Source: JAGQRJ01 sp041402045 (GTDB lineage: Bacteria; Planctomycetota; J058). Taken from it: a stretch of 64,000 bases of DNA. Of this stretch, positions 19,019-28,379 are shown piece by piece. Location: NCBI GenBank assembly GCA_041402045.1, contig JAWKSZ010000002.1, positions 124,001 to 188,000 of the forward strand. The letters are read 5' to 3'. The translations under genes and the position numbers were made by a program. The notes under the pieces were generated by a model, which saw only the letters and a list, made by a program, of their open reading frames with translations, did no database searches and was not told the origin of the DNA. The first letter of the stretch is position 1. Every line of letters starts with the position of its first letter.

Positions 19019-20720
19019 CTACTCCCAGCGCCAGATCGCGAAGTCGGTGTTGTTGGTGGCCTGGGTGCTCATGCCCACGACCACGATCCGGCCCTGGAGG
19101 TCGACGGTCACCGCGCGGGCCTGATCGCTGGCGTTCCCGCCGGCCGCGCCGTTGTGCTGCACCGCGCCGCCCACGCCGAAGATCGGGTCGCTCGCGCCGT
19201 TGGGGTCGAGCTGCCACACGGTGGCGTCGAAGCCCGCGAGCCCGGTCCCGTTGCCCACGACCACGATCTGTCCGCTGAGGCGGTCGACCGCGATCCCGTA
19301 GGCCACGTCCACCGCGCCCACGGTCCCCCCCGGGTCGTTGAGCACCGCGACCCCGCCCACGCCGAAGGTCGGGTCGAGGGCGCCTGCGGCGTCGACGCAC
19401 CACACGGTCATGTCGCTCCCGCCGCTCACGGCGAGGCTGCGCCCGGCGACGAGGATCCGCCCCTGGGCGTCGAGGGTCAGGGCGTAGCCCGTGTCCGCGC
19501 CGGCGCCGCCGGCGGCGTCGTCGAAGGTGCTCTGGCCGACCGCGCCGAAGGCCGGGTCGAGGGACCCGTCCTCGAGCAGGCGCCACACCCCCATGTCCTG
19601 GGTCGCGCCGCTGCCGACCTGGCCCGTGACCACGATCCCGCCCTGGGCGTCGACCGCGACGCCCCAGGCCTCGTCGTCGGTGCCCGAGGCGAGCACGCTG
19701 AACCCGGCGGTGCCGAAGGTCGCGTCCAGGGTCCCGTCCGCCAGGAAGCGCCACACCGTCGCCCGCCGGTCGCGCAGGGTCTGGCCCGCGGCGAGGGGCA
19801 CCGAGGAGTAGCCCGCGACCACGATCCGCCCCTGCGCGTCGAGGGCCAGCGCCTGGCCGCTGTCCCAGCCGTCGCCGCCCGCGGCGTTGCCGTGGACCGC
19901 GAAGCCCACGCCGTTGAAGCTCGGGTCGAGGGTCCCGTCCTCGAGGAAGCGCCTGCCAGGTCGGCGTTGCCCGGGTGCCCGCGGTGTAGCTCCGCCCGCA
20001 GACCCGATCCGGCCCTGCGCGTCGAGGACCACGGCCTCGGCCTTGTCCCAGTCGTCGGTTGCCGCCCGGCGCCGGCGTGGGTCGCGCCCCCACGCCGAGG
20101 TGGGGTCGAGGTCCCGTCGGGGTTGAGCCGCACCACGACCGCGTCGCGGTTGGTCGACGCGCCCGCACGCGGCCGAGGTTCGTCTCGCCCCGCCGCGGTC
20201 GTCGGCCCTGGGCGTCGACGGCCACGCCGTAGAGGGAGTCGGTGCTGTTGGCGCTGGTGCCGACCTCGTCGCGGGTCCACACCCCGGTGCCGTTGAAGCT
20301 CGCGTCGAGCACGCCGGTGCGCACCCGGGCGGCGGGCCCGGTGTAGGTGAAGGCCGCGGTGAGGGTCGCCTGCTCGGCGTTGAGCCGCACGCGGACGTCG
20401 ACCGCGCCCGCGGCGTGGGCAGGGGTCTTGCACACCAGGGTGTCGCTCGAGACCACGACCACGTCCGCCGCGGCGAGCCCGTCGAAGTCCACCTGGAGCG
20501 CGCTCGCGAACCCGGCGCCGCGGATCGTGACCTCGGTCCCGCCTCCCGGCCCGCCGACGTCGGGGGTCAGGCTCGTCAGCGCCAGGCCGTTTTGCCCGGA
20601 GGTGACCCCGGCGGTGGTCGAGCTGCGGCCGCCGCCGCCGCCGCCGCCGCAGGCGACGAGGCCGGTCAGAACCAAGGGGATCAGGAACAGCGCGGGAGCG
20701 CGCAGGACGGTCGAGTTCAT
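19019..20720 (-). CDS. Secreted IPT/TIG plus Delta-60 repeat lipoprotein, frame broken by indels
   Basis: The ATG at 20720 follows GGAGGAGA. The signal peptide ends in a lipobox (LTGLVACGGGGGGG). Residues about 45-130 form an IPT/TIG domain (LTSLTPDVGGPGGGTEVTIRGAGF). The rest is Delta-60 repeats, with units such as ALALDAQGRIVVAGYSS followed by DGTLDATFGTAGF; about seven units are visible. Several indels between about 19,950 and 20,220 shift the frame through all three registers, yet both flanks are clean, so the gene is probably intact in the organism. Such proteins form extracellular beta-propellers. Function unknown. Confidence 0.75.
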
Positions 20721-20954
20721 GTGGGTGTCTCCTCCACGTTGGGAGGACCCGGCGCAAACCATCGACCAGCGGACGAGCCTTCCAACGCAAGGGATTACGC
20801 CGCGCGCCGATTTCACGCTCTTTTCGTGGGACCGAGCGCGCGCTCGACGTGCGGCGAAAGCTCACTCGCGAGACAGCGACCGCGCGGGCCGGGGTCCGCG
20901 GACTCGGGGGCCCCGGATTCAAGAGGTATGATCGCGCGGCACCCGAGGAGGCCC

Positions 20955-22235
20955 ATGAAGTTGTTCGACGAGCTGCAGGCGCGCGGCCTGGTCCACCAGT
21001 TCAGCGAGGGCGAGCCCAGCTTGCCGGAGTTCCTGGAGACGGGATCGCGCTGCGTCTACGCGGGGTTCGACCCCACCGCGGACAGCCTGCACGTCGGACA
21101 CCTGATCCCGATCCTCGGGCTACGTCGCTTCCAGCGCGCCGGCCACAAGGTGCTCGCCCTCGCCGGCGGCGCCACCGGGCTCGTGGGGGACCCCTCGGGC
21201 AAGTCCGCGGAGCGCAACATGCTCACCCGCGAGGAGCTCGCGGCGAACGTGGCGGCGATCAAGGGTCAGCTCGAGCGACTCCTCGACTTCGACGGCGACG
21301 CCGAGCTCGTCGACAACCTCGACTGGACCGCGCAGGTCTCGTTCCTCGACTTCCTGCGCGACGTGGGCAAGCGCTTCACGATCAACACCATGCTGCGCAA
21401 GGACTCGGTCAAGAACCGCCTGGAGCGCGAGGGCGCGGGGATCTCGTTCACCGAGTTCAGCTACATGCTGCTCCAGGCCAACGACTTCCTGCACCTGCAC
21501 CGCACCCGCGGCTGCCAGCTCCAGATCGGCGGGAGCGACCAGTGGGGGAACATCACCTGCGGCACCGAGCTGATCCGGCGCAGCACCGAGGGCGACGCGC
21601 AGGTCTACGGCATGACCTGCCGCTGTTGACCAACTCCGACGGCTCTCAGTCTTCGGCACCGCCTGGCGGCTCGACCCCGAGAAGACGAGCGCCCCTGCCT
21701 TCCGGCAGCATTTTCCTGCTGGTTCGGGACCACCGACAGGACGTGATCCAGCGCCTGTTCTACTTCACCGGACCTCTCGCTGGAGGAGATCCGGGCGCTG
21801 GAGGCCGAGGTCTCTCGAGCCACCCCTCCCAGGCCCGGGCCGCCTGGCGCGGACGCTGACCGCGCTGGTCCACGGCGGAGGCGGCGGAGCAGGTCGAGCG
21901 CGCCGCGGCGGTGCCGACCCTGGGCGGGCGACCTGCGCGAGGTCCTGGCGGGCATGCTCGCCGACGCCTTCGCCGGGTGCCCAAGACCTCGATCCCCGCG
22001 GGCGCTTCCAAGAGGGATCCCGCTCCTGGACCTCGTGGTCGAGACCGTGCACCAGGGCGCGCAGAAGCGCGGGCAGGCGCGCAAGGAGATCGAGAAGGAG
22101 GGCTGTATCTCGCTCAACGGGACGAAGTGGACCGACCCGAACGCCGCGGTGGGCACCGACGCCCTGCTGCACGATCGGTTCCTCGTGGTGCGCAAGGGCA
22201 AGAAGCAGCAGTTCCTGGTCGAGGTCGAGGGGTAG
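20955..22235 (+). CDS. tyrS: Tyrosyl-tRNA synthetase, frame broken by indels
   Basis: About 427 residues when corrected, the normal TyrS length. The enzyme charges tRNA-Tyr. The first 216 codons are clean: VYAGFDPTADSLHVGHLIP holds the HIGH-type motif, LAGGATGLVGDPSGKS is typical, and LLQANDFLHLHRTRGCQLQIGGSDQWGNI binds tyrosine. After about 21,615 several indels break the frame, but RLDPEKTSA, QRLFYFTG, LEEIRALEAEV and the S4-like C-terminus GQARKEIEKEGCISLNG are recoverable in turn. The KMSKS-equivalent region is garbled. The upstream 230 bases should hold divergent promoters shared with the Delta-60 gene. Confidence 0.88.
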
Positions 22236-22237
22236 CC

Positions 22238-22435
22238 GTGGTCGACCCCGACGGCCTGCCCCTGGCCCAGCGCGTGTTCCTGTTCTGTAGCCGCGCGCGC
22301 GGGGGCGAAGGCGTCGCCGCCGAGCGCGCGGGCCTCGAGGGCGAGCTCGCCCAGAGCGAGCTCGACCCCGCCCTCCGCGAGCGCCTGCTGCGCATGCTCG
22401 CGGCCCACGGGCAGCGGCTCGAGGGCGAGGCCTGA
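22238..22435 (+). CDS. Small hypothetical protein
   Basis: 65 residues with a GTG start two bases after the tyrS stop. It reads VDPDGLPLAQRVFLFC, then a helical, acidic remainder. No motif, signal peptide or membrane segment is seen. Its position and coherent codon pattern support translation, probably coupled to tyrS. Function unknown. Confidence 0.45.
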   Translation: MVDPDGLPLAQRVFLFCSRARGGEGVAAERAGLEGELAQSELDPALRERLLRMLAAHGQRLEGEA

Positions 22436-22563
22436 ACCCGGAGGTGAGCGGAGGCCGCCCACATCTGGAAGTGGGTCCCACCCTGAGACGCTCAGCCCTT
22501 CGCGCTGCGTGACTTAGCCCGGCACACACAGGTTGCCCCAGAGGGTCAAAGCAGGACCTATAC

Positions 22564-23420
22564 GTGAAACCCAGCCTGGCAGCGGTGGCGCTCGTCGCGT
22601 TCGCCGCGAGCGCCTGGGCCAAGATCACCGCCACCGCCCACGACGCGATCGCCCCCGCCCGGGCAGTCCGTCGAGCTGCAGGCGAAGTTCGATGCGCGAG
22701 CTGGCTGCGCCTGACATGAAGGACGAGCTCGTCGAGTTCACCTTCGCCGGGCAGGTGACTCCAGGCCCGCACCGACCGCGACGCATGGCCACGGTCCGCG
22801 TGCAGGCCGCCTTCGCCCCTGGACTACGACTGAACGCGCGGATCCCGCGCAAGCCCAAGGCCATGCTCGCCCGCGGCCGGGTGTTCGTGCCGGACCCCCA
22901 CACGCCCTGGCGATCGTGGACATAGACGGCACCCTCTCGGACATGAGCAGCCTGCTGATCCCCTTCTGGGCGCGCCAAGACCTTCCCTGGGGCGCTGCGG
23001 GAGATCCAAAAGCCGCGCGCAACCACCAGATCAGGGAGCTCACGGCCCGCGACGACGTGCACGACCGACGCACGCGGACCTTCCTCAACCGGCAATCGAT
23101 TCCCGACGGCCTGATCGCCTGACGACTGGGGCCTGACCACCCGCGCCGAGCGTCGGCAGTGGCGAGGCAAGAACCACGGGGCCTACAAGCTGGCCGAGCT
23201 GCAGAAGCTCGCCGCCGAGGGCTTCACGATCCGCCTGGGGATCGGCGACAAGGCGACCGACGCCTCGCCTACGAAAGCGTCGGCATGCCGAGCTACATTC
23301 GCACCGAGGACCCGCTCCCGCGCCCACCGTGAGCTTCTCAGCTACACCCAGCTCGAGCGCCTGGTCGCCGACGGGATCCCTGGTCTCGGGCGGCGATCTG
23401 GCGGGCCTTCCCCCTCCCCG
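22564..23420 (+). CDS. Secreted LNS2/HAD-like (lipin-type) phosphatase protein, frame broken by indels
   Basis: The GTG at 22564 begins a signal peptide (SLAAVALVAFAASAWA). Across several frame changes the order of conserved blocks is AIVDIDGTLSDM (HAD motif I, DxDGT), a middle block with TARDDVHDRRTRTFLNRQSIPDG (resembling the TARP..RxxTRxFLxxxxFPxG motif of lipin/LNS2 proteins), then TTRAERRQWRGKNHGAYKLAELQKLAAEGFTIRLGIGDK (motif IV region) and SVGMPSYIRTEDPLP. It is probably an exported phosphatase acting on phosphatidate-like lipids; this is inference from the LNS2 resemblance. The exact end is uncertain because of indels. Confidence 0.55.
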
Positions 23421-24105
23421 TGGGCGACGAGACCCCGTCCAACGATCGAGGGCCGCGTGACGCCCTCGTATGTAGGGATCCGTGCGCGCGGGCGAGGCCC
23501 TGCCGCGGGCTCAATGTCGCCGTCGGCGACGGTCTCGGCCTTCGCCCGACCCTGCGCCCGCTGCGCCGGCGGCGCTGGGATTTCTTCTTCGAGCCCTTCT
23601 CGGGCTCCTTGAGGTCGAAGGGCTCGACGTCCCGGTCGGGGCCGCGCTCGAGGTCCGAGTCCCGGGGGCCGCCGCCGGAGCGACCGCGGCTGCGGCTGCT
23701 GCGTCCGCTGCGCCCGCCGTCGCCGTTGCCGCTGCGCCGGGAGCCGTCGCTCTCGAGCTGGATCTCGCTCGGGTCGACCGCCCGGGGCGGCGCCATCTCG
23801 ACGTCCACTGGGCCGTCGTCCTCATCGTCGTCGTCCTGCGGCGGCGCGCCGTGGAGGTAGGTCGCGAGCAGCTGCCGGAAGTCGTCGACCCCCCCGATCT
23901 TGTCGGGGGCGGGGACGAGCTGGCCCGCTATGTAGGGAGACTTGGGCAGGCCGGCGAGCTTCTCGATCACCGTCTGCTTCAGGTCTTCGATCTGATCCTT
24001 GTAGGAGATCAGGAGTTCGAATAGCTCTTCCTGTCGGCTGCGAATCGCGGCGCTTTCTTCGCGAATCGTGCCCAGGAGGCGGAGGATCTGGTTTTGGTCG
24101 GACAC
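23338..24105 (-). CDS. Hypothetical protein with coiled coil and disordered basic tail; 3' end uncertain
   Basis: GTG start at 24105. The first 70 residues are a clean amphipathic helix (MSDQNQILRLLGTIREESAA, ELFELLISYKDQIEDLKQTV), followed by an acidic run (QDDDDEDDGPVD) and a low-complexity Arg/Ser/Gly tail ending in a Lys/Arg cluster. An indel near 23,560 probably changes the frame, so the last about 70 residues are doubtful and the true stop may lie near 23,510. The acidic-then-basic layout suggests a nucleic-acid or polyanion binder, but no family is recognised. It is divergent from the second kinase gene. Confidence 0.5.
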   Translation of the reverse strand: MSDQNQILRLLGTIREESAAIRSRQEELFELLISYKDQIEDLKQTVIEKLAGLPKSPYIAGQLVPAPDKIGGVDDFRQLLATYLHGAPPQDDDDEDDGPVDVEMAPPRAVDPSEIQLESDGSRRSGNGDGGRSGRSSRSRGRSGGGPRDSDLERGPDRDVEPFDLKEPEKGSKKKSQRRRRSGRRVGRRPRPSPTATLSPRQGLARAHGSLHTRASRGPRSLDGVSSPTGRGKARQIAARDQGSRRRPGARAGCS

Positions 24106-24238
24106 GTCAGCCCCTAGTGCTCAATGCGCTCGCCGCTCCACCCGGCGGTGCGTCGCACGTCGCAGAGGTGGGGGCGCGCAGGCTCCGGGCGAAGTATAAC
24201 CTTAGGCAGGATTACCGTCTACGGCAGGAGGGCCAAGC

Positions 24239-27200
24239 CTGACCTACAACCCCGCAGACCTCCCCAAACCGCGGCTTCCTTGGGCGGAATTCGACGTCCT
24301 GGGGGAGGTGGCCCGGGGCAGCATGGGGGTGGTCTACCGGGCTCGGGACCCCAAGCAGCGCAGGGAGATCGCGCTCAAGCTCCTGCTCTCCGACCGGCAC
24401 CACGACGACGAGGGACACGAGCGCTTCAAGCGGGAGGCCCGCTCGCTGGCCCGGCTGAACCATCCCGGGATCGTCAAGGTCTACGCGTACGGGGTCCACC
24501 GGGGGATCCCCTACCTGACCATGGAGTTCGTCCCCGGGAAGAACCTCCAGACCCTGCTCGAGACCAACGCGCTGCGCCTGGTCCCCGCGGTGGACGTGCT
24601 GCTCAAGGTCGCCCGGGCGATCGACCACGCCCACAGCCGAGGGGTCGTGCACCGAGACCTCAAGCCGGCGAACGTCCTGATCGGGAGCGACAACCGCCCG
24701 CGGATCTCCGACTTCGGCCTGGCCAAGCTCGAGGACGGGCGGATCACCCTCACCCACGACGGAGATATCGTCGGCACCCCGCTCTACATGTCCCCCGAGC
24801 AGATCCAGGGGGCCCTGGCCCAGGTCGGCCCCCACAGCGACGTGTGGGCCCTGGGGGTCATGCTCTACCGCGTCCTGACCGGGACGCTCCCGTTCCGCGG
24901 CGCGACGATCGAGGAGGTCAGCCGCGAGGTGGTCCACGCCGACCCGCCTCCGCCCCGGAGCCTGGTGCCCGACGTGCCCGAGGACCTGGAGCGGGTGTGC
25001 CTGACCGCGCTGCGCAAGGCGCCCAGCGAGCGCTACCAGTCGGCGGGCGAGCTGGCCCGGGACCTCGAGGCCTACCTCCAGGGTCGGCCGGTGCTCGCCG
25101 GGCGCGTGACCCCCGCCATGCGCGCGCGCCGCGCCTACCGCTCGGTGCGGCTCCACGCCCCGACCTTCCTGCCCGGGCTGATCACCGTGCTCACCCTGGG
25201 CCTGTTGGCTGGCTGGCTGGCCTTCCCTGCGACCGGGTCCGACGCGGTCGCGAGCCCCGACCAGGCCCTGGAGCTGGCCGAGCAGGCCTGGCGAGACCGA
25301 GCCTACGACCGCCTGGCCGAGCTGCTGCACGCGGCCCACGACGTGGGGGCGAGCACCGAGCAGGAGGCCGCGCGGCTCGGCGCGCTGGAGGCCCGCCGGG
25401 CCGAGGCGCTCCCTGAGCTCGAGGCGGCGCTGCGCGCCCTGGGCCGGCCCGACGACGCCTTGGCGTTGGCGGCGGTGGCCGCCGACCACGGCGACGCCGC
25501 CCGGCTGGCCCTGGCCGCGGACGCCTTGCCGGAGGACCACCCGCGCCGCGCCTGGGTCGCCTGGCTGGCCGACCGCGGCCCCGCGCCAACCGAGGCCGCG
25601 CGGCTCCTGGGCGACCCCACCCGCAGCGCCGACGCGGTGGACGTGCCCCCCCTCGAGCGCGCGCGCTCCGCGGTGGACTCCGGCAGCTTCCGCCTGGCCG
25701 CGGCGACCCTCGCGCCCTTGCTCGAGCGCGGCGACCTGGCGGCGCGGGTGGTGAAGGCGCGGCTGCTCCTGCAGCGGGGCTTGCCGGGGGCGGCCGAGCG
25801 CGAGCTCGCGGCGCTCCCCCGCGACGCCCTGCCGCCGAGCGTGGCCTTCGAGGCGGAGCTCCTCGAGCGGGTGCTGGAGCTCGCGCCGGAGCTCCCGGCG
25901 CAGCTCGCGGAGCTGGCCAAGCGCGCCCCGGCCCGACGCCAAGCCCTGGAGGCGCAGCGCTGGGCGGCCCTCGCCGGGGGCGCGGCGACGCCGGGATCCT
26001 GCCCCGAGGCCTCGCCGCCCCTGCGCCTGACCTGGCTCCGCGCGGCGGTGGCGGCCTACGCGGGGACCCTGGAGAACCTGCTGCAGGAGGCCGCGCAGGG
26101 CCTGGCGGGGGAGCCGCGGGACCTCAAGCTCTCGGAGCTCCCGGACCCCGACCCGCTCGGGCTCCCCCGCGCGCTGCACGACCCCTTGCTGCGGGCGAAG
26201 GTCGTCCTGCTGCGCCTGGGTTTCATGCACCGGGCGTCGCTCTACACGCACCCCTTGCTGCTCAACGGGGTCAGCGGGCGCCCCGACGTGGACGGGGTGC
26301 GCGGCCCCCTCGCCGCCTTCCTCCAGGCGCGGGTCGGCACGTCCGCCGAGCTCGAGTTCGCGGTGGGGGAGGCCAAGGAGGCCTCCCCCGGGTGCGACCC
26401 CTGGCCCTTGCGCCTGGCCGAGGCCGCCCTCGCGGCGCACGGCGCGCGCCGCGCGGAGGACCCGGCCCGCGCGGCCGAGGTCCTCGATCGCGCGCGCCGC
26501 GCCTGCGATCTGGCCCTGGCCCTGAATCCCTTCCACCGCCGCGCGCGCCTGCTCTCGGCCCACATCGCGCTCCGGCGCTGCGCGCAGACCGCGACGGAGG
26601 CGCCGGCGCGACGGTTCGGGGTGGACGTGCAGGTGGCGGCCATGCTCTGGCCTCAGGACGCCGCCGCGCTGGCCTGGGCCCAGATCCGCGCCGAGCAGCT
26701 GCACGAGGAGCCGCCGGTGCCGGCCTACGACACCGACGCGCTGCTGGACCTGGCCCGGCTCCTGAGCTCGGGGAGCGTGGACCCCTTCGACGACGGACCG
26801 GAGGGGGCGCCTGCGGCGGACCTGGCCCTGGACCTGGTCTACACTCGCCTCAAGTACACCGAGGTCGGGCGCGCGCTGGAGTCCTACCCGGAGCGCGTGC
26901 TGCAGGCCTCCCAGGACGAGGCGTTGAACCCGGAGCTGCGCGCGCTGTGGCAGGCGGTGGCGGTGATCCTCGACCCGCGGCGCCTGGACGAGGTCTTGCT
27001 CGCGCCCGCGCCGCCCGCGATCGAAGGCGACGACAAGCCCGCGGCGGTCGCGCGGATCGCGCGGACCCTGCGCGCGCTGGTCCTCGCCGCCCACGGCGAG
27101 GACCTCCCCGAGCAGTGGGTGGCGCGGGCGCGCAGCGACCTCGAGTACGCCCGTCGCCGCTGGCCGACGTTGGGGATCGAGGCGCTGTCGGCCCTGGTCG

Positions 27201-27358
27201 AGCTCGCCGCCGCGCGCCGTGAGCCCGAGCGCTGGCCGGAGGTCGTGCTCGCGCCCTGGCCGGGGCTCACCGGGACCGCGCTCAGCGCCGGGCGGGCCCC
27301 GACCGGTCCCCTGGGCGACGCCCTCGCCGCCCTCGGGGCGCGGGACGCCGCGCGGTAG
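24239..27358 (+). CDS. Membrane Ser/Thr protein kinase with helical outer domain
   Basis: 1039 residues from CTG at 24239. This start is chosen because CAGGAGGG lies 8-9 bases upstream and because the next start (GTG 24308) would cut the first kinase strand (EFDVLGEVARGSMGVVYRA). The kinase has ALKLLL, HRDLKPAN with Asp140, ISDFGLA and YMSPEQ. A membrane helix follows (FLPGLITVLTLGLLAGWLAF, about residues 303-322). The C-terminal 700 residues are Ala/Leu-rich helices, probably TPR-like. A second Pkn2-type kinase with a different sensor from the one at 7.7 kb. Signal and targets are unknown. Confidence 0.85.
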   Translation: MTYNPADLPKPRLPWAEFDVLGEVARGSMGVVYRARDPKQRREIALKLLLSDRHHDDEGHERFKREARSLARLNHPGIVKVYAYGVHRGIPYLTMEFVPGKNLQTLLETNALRLVPAVDVLLKVARAIDHAHSRGVVHRDLKPANVLIGSDNRPRISDFGLAKLEDGRITLTHDGDIVGTPLYMSPEQIQGALAQVGPHSDVWALGVMLYRVLTGTLPFRGATIEEVSREVVHADPPPPRSLVPDVPEDLERVCLTALRKAPSERYQSAGELARDLEAYLQGRPVLAGRVTPAMRARRAYRSVRLHAPTFLPGLITVLTLGLLAGWLAFPATGSDAVASPDQALELAEQAWRDRAYDRLAELLHAAHDVGASTEQEAARLGALEARRAEALPELEAALRALGRPDDALALAAVAADHGDAARLALAADALPEDHPRRAWVAWLADRGPAPTEAARLLGDPTRSADAVDVPPLERARSAVDSGSFRLAAATLAPLLERGDLAARVVKARLLLQRGLPGAAERELAALPRDALPPSVAFEAELLERVLELAPELPAQLAELAKRAPARRQALEAQRWAALAGGAATPGSCPEASPPLRLTWLRAAVAAYAGTLENLLQEAAQGLAGEPRDLKLSELPDPDPLGLPRALHDPLLRAKVVLLRLGFMHRASLYTHPLLLNGVSGRPDVDGVRGPLAAFLQARVGTSAELEFAVGEAKEASPGCDPWPLRLAEAALAAHGARRAEDPARAAEVLDRARRACDLALALNPFHRRARLLSAHIALRRCAQTATEAPARRFGVDVQVAAMLWPQDAAALAWAQIRAEQLHEEPPVPAYDTDALLDLARLLSSGSVDPFDDGPEGAPAADLALDLVYTRLKYTEVGRALESYPERVLQASQDEALNPELRALWQAVAVILDPRRLDEVLLAPAPPAIEGDDKPAAVARIARTLRALVLAAHGEDLPEQWVARARSDLEYARRRWPTLGIEALSALVELAAARREPERWPEVVLAPWPGLTGTALSAGRAPTGPLGDALAALGARDAAR

Positions 27359-27484
27359 CGCGCTAAGACCCTGCTGCGTGGTCGCTTATGGTGCCGGCGC
27401 GGGATTTTGCGCAAGCCGTACGCGTCGAGGCACGTCTCGTGGGCATGGCCGCCGAGCGGCCCACAACCCAACCCTAAGAACGTT

Positions 27485-27523
27485 ACGGGATCCGGATTCT
27501 GCGCGGTGCAGGACGGATCCCGT
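27485..27523. terminator. Hairpin between convergent kinase and malG-type genes
   Basis: A perfect 10-bp inverted repeat, ACGGGATCCG and CGGATCCCGT, encloses a 19-base loop and lies between convergent stops at 27358 and 27533. The position fits a bidirectional terminator, though the long loop and poor T tract weaken it. Confidence 0.45.
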
Positions 27524-27532
27524 GTCGTTTGG

Positions 27533-28379
27533 TTAGCCCTTCACGCTGCCGGCGGTCAGGCCCTCGACGAAGTAGCGCTGGAGCATGAAGAACAGGATCA
27601 TCACCGGGAGCGAGACCACGATCGCGCCCGCGGCGAAGGCGCCCCAGTCCGCGCCGTACTCGCTGGGACGTAGCCGTTGAGCACGACCGGGAGGTGTAGC
27701 TGCGGGCGTCGCCCATGAGGGTCGCGGCGAGGATGTGAACTCGTTCCAGGCGGTCATGAACGAGAACAGCGCGACCACCGCCAGGGCCGGCTGGCCAGGG
27801 TGGCGGACTACGCTCCAGAAGGCCCAGCGGTGCAGCCGTCGAGGGCCGCGGCCTCCTCCAGGGCGCGGGGGATCGTCGAGCAGCCTTGGAGCATCCACAC
27901 CGAGAACGGCCTCCCCCTCCCGGAGGCCGGAGCAGACTAGGCTGGCCGAGCAGGCCGTCGAGCAGCCCCAGCTCGTCGAGGAGAATGTAGATCGGGATCA
28001 GCATGACCACGCCCGGGAACATCTGCGTGACCAGGAACGCGCCGATCGCGCGCTCGCGGCCGGGGAAGTCCCAGCGCGAGAGCGCGTGGCCGCGGTCGCC
28101 GAGAACACGAGCCCGAGGCCGAGGTCAGGATCGAGACGAACAGGCTGTTGAAGAGCTGCTGCCCGAACAGCCAGCTCCCCGCCCGGTCGGTCGTGCCCAG
28201 CACCTTCGCGAAGTTCTCGAAGGAGACCTCGGTCGGATCGATCAGCTCGCCGCTGAGCCCGGCGTCGGGCTCGAAGGCCAGGCGGAAACACCCACAGCAC
28301 CGGGTAGAGTGGTCAGCCGTGAACAGCACCAGGCCTCGACGTGGGTCAGGACCAGGCGCGCTTGACTGGGCTGCCTCAC
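27533..28379 (-). CDS. ABC sugar transporter inner-membrane permease, MalG type, frame broken by indels
   Basis: About 282 residues after correction, the usual size. The GTG at 28379 overlaps the stop of the upstream permease by GTGA. Recoverable blocks are LVLTHVVLVL..LYPVLWV, GQQLFNSLFVSI, the helix around MFPGVVMLIPIYILLDELGLLDG, an EAA-loop remnant (LEEAAALDGC), ALAVVALFSFMTAWNEF and the family-typical ending YFVEGLTAGSVKG. It pairs with the MalF-type permease to form the channel of an oligosaccharide importer. Indels at about 27,660-28,120 are most likely sequencing errors since both ends are clean. Confidence 0.82.

Noticed and set aside
18494..20296. 600-residue plus-strand frame
   Set aside because: Antisense to the Delta-60 repeat gene; its composition is a mirror of the repeats and no domain is present.
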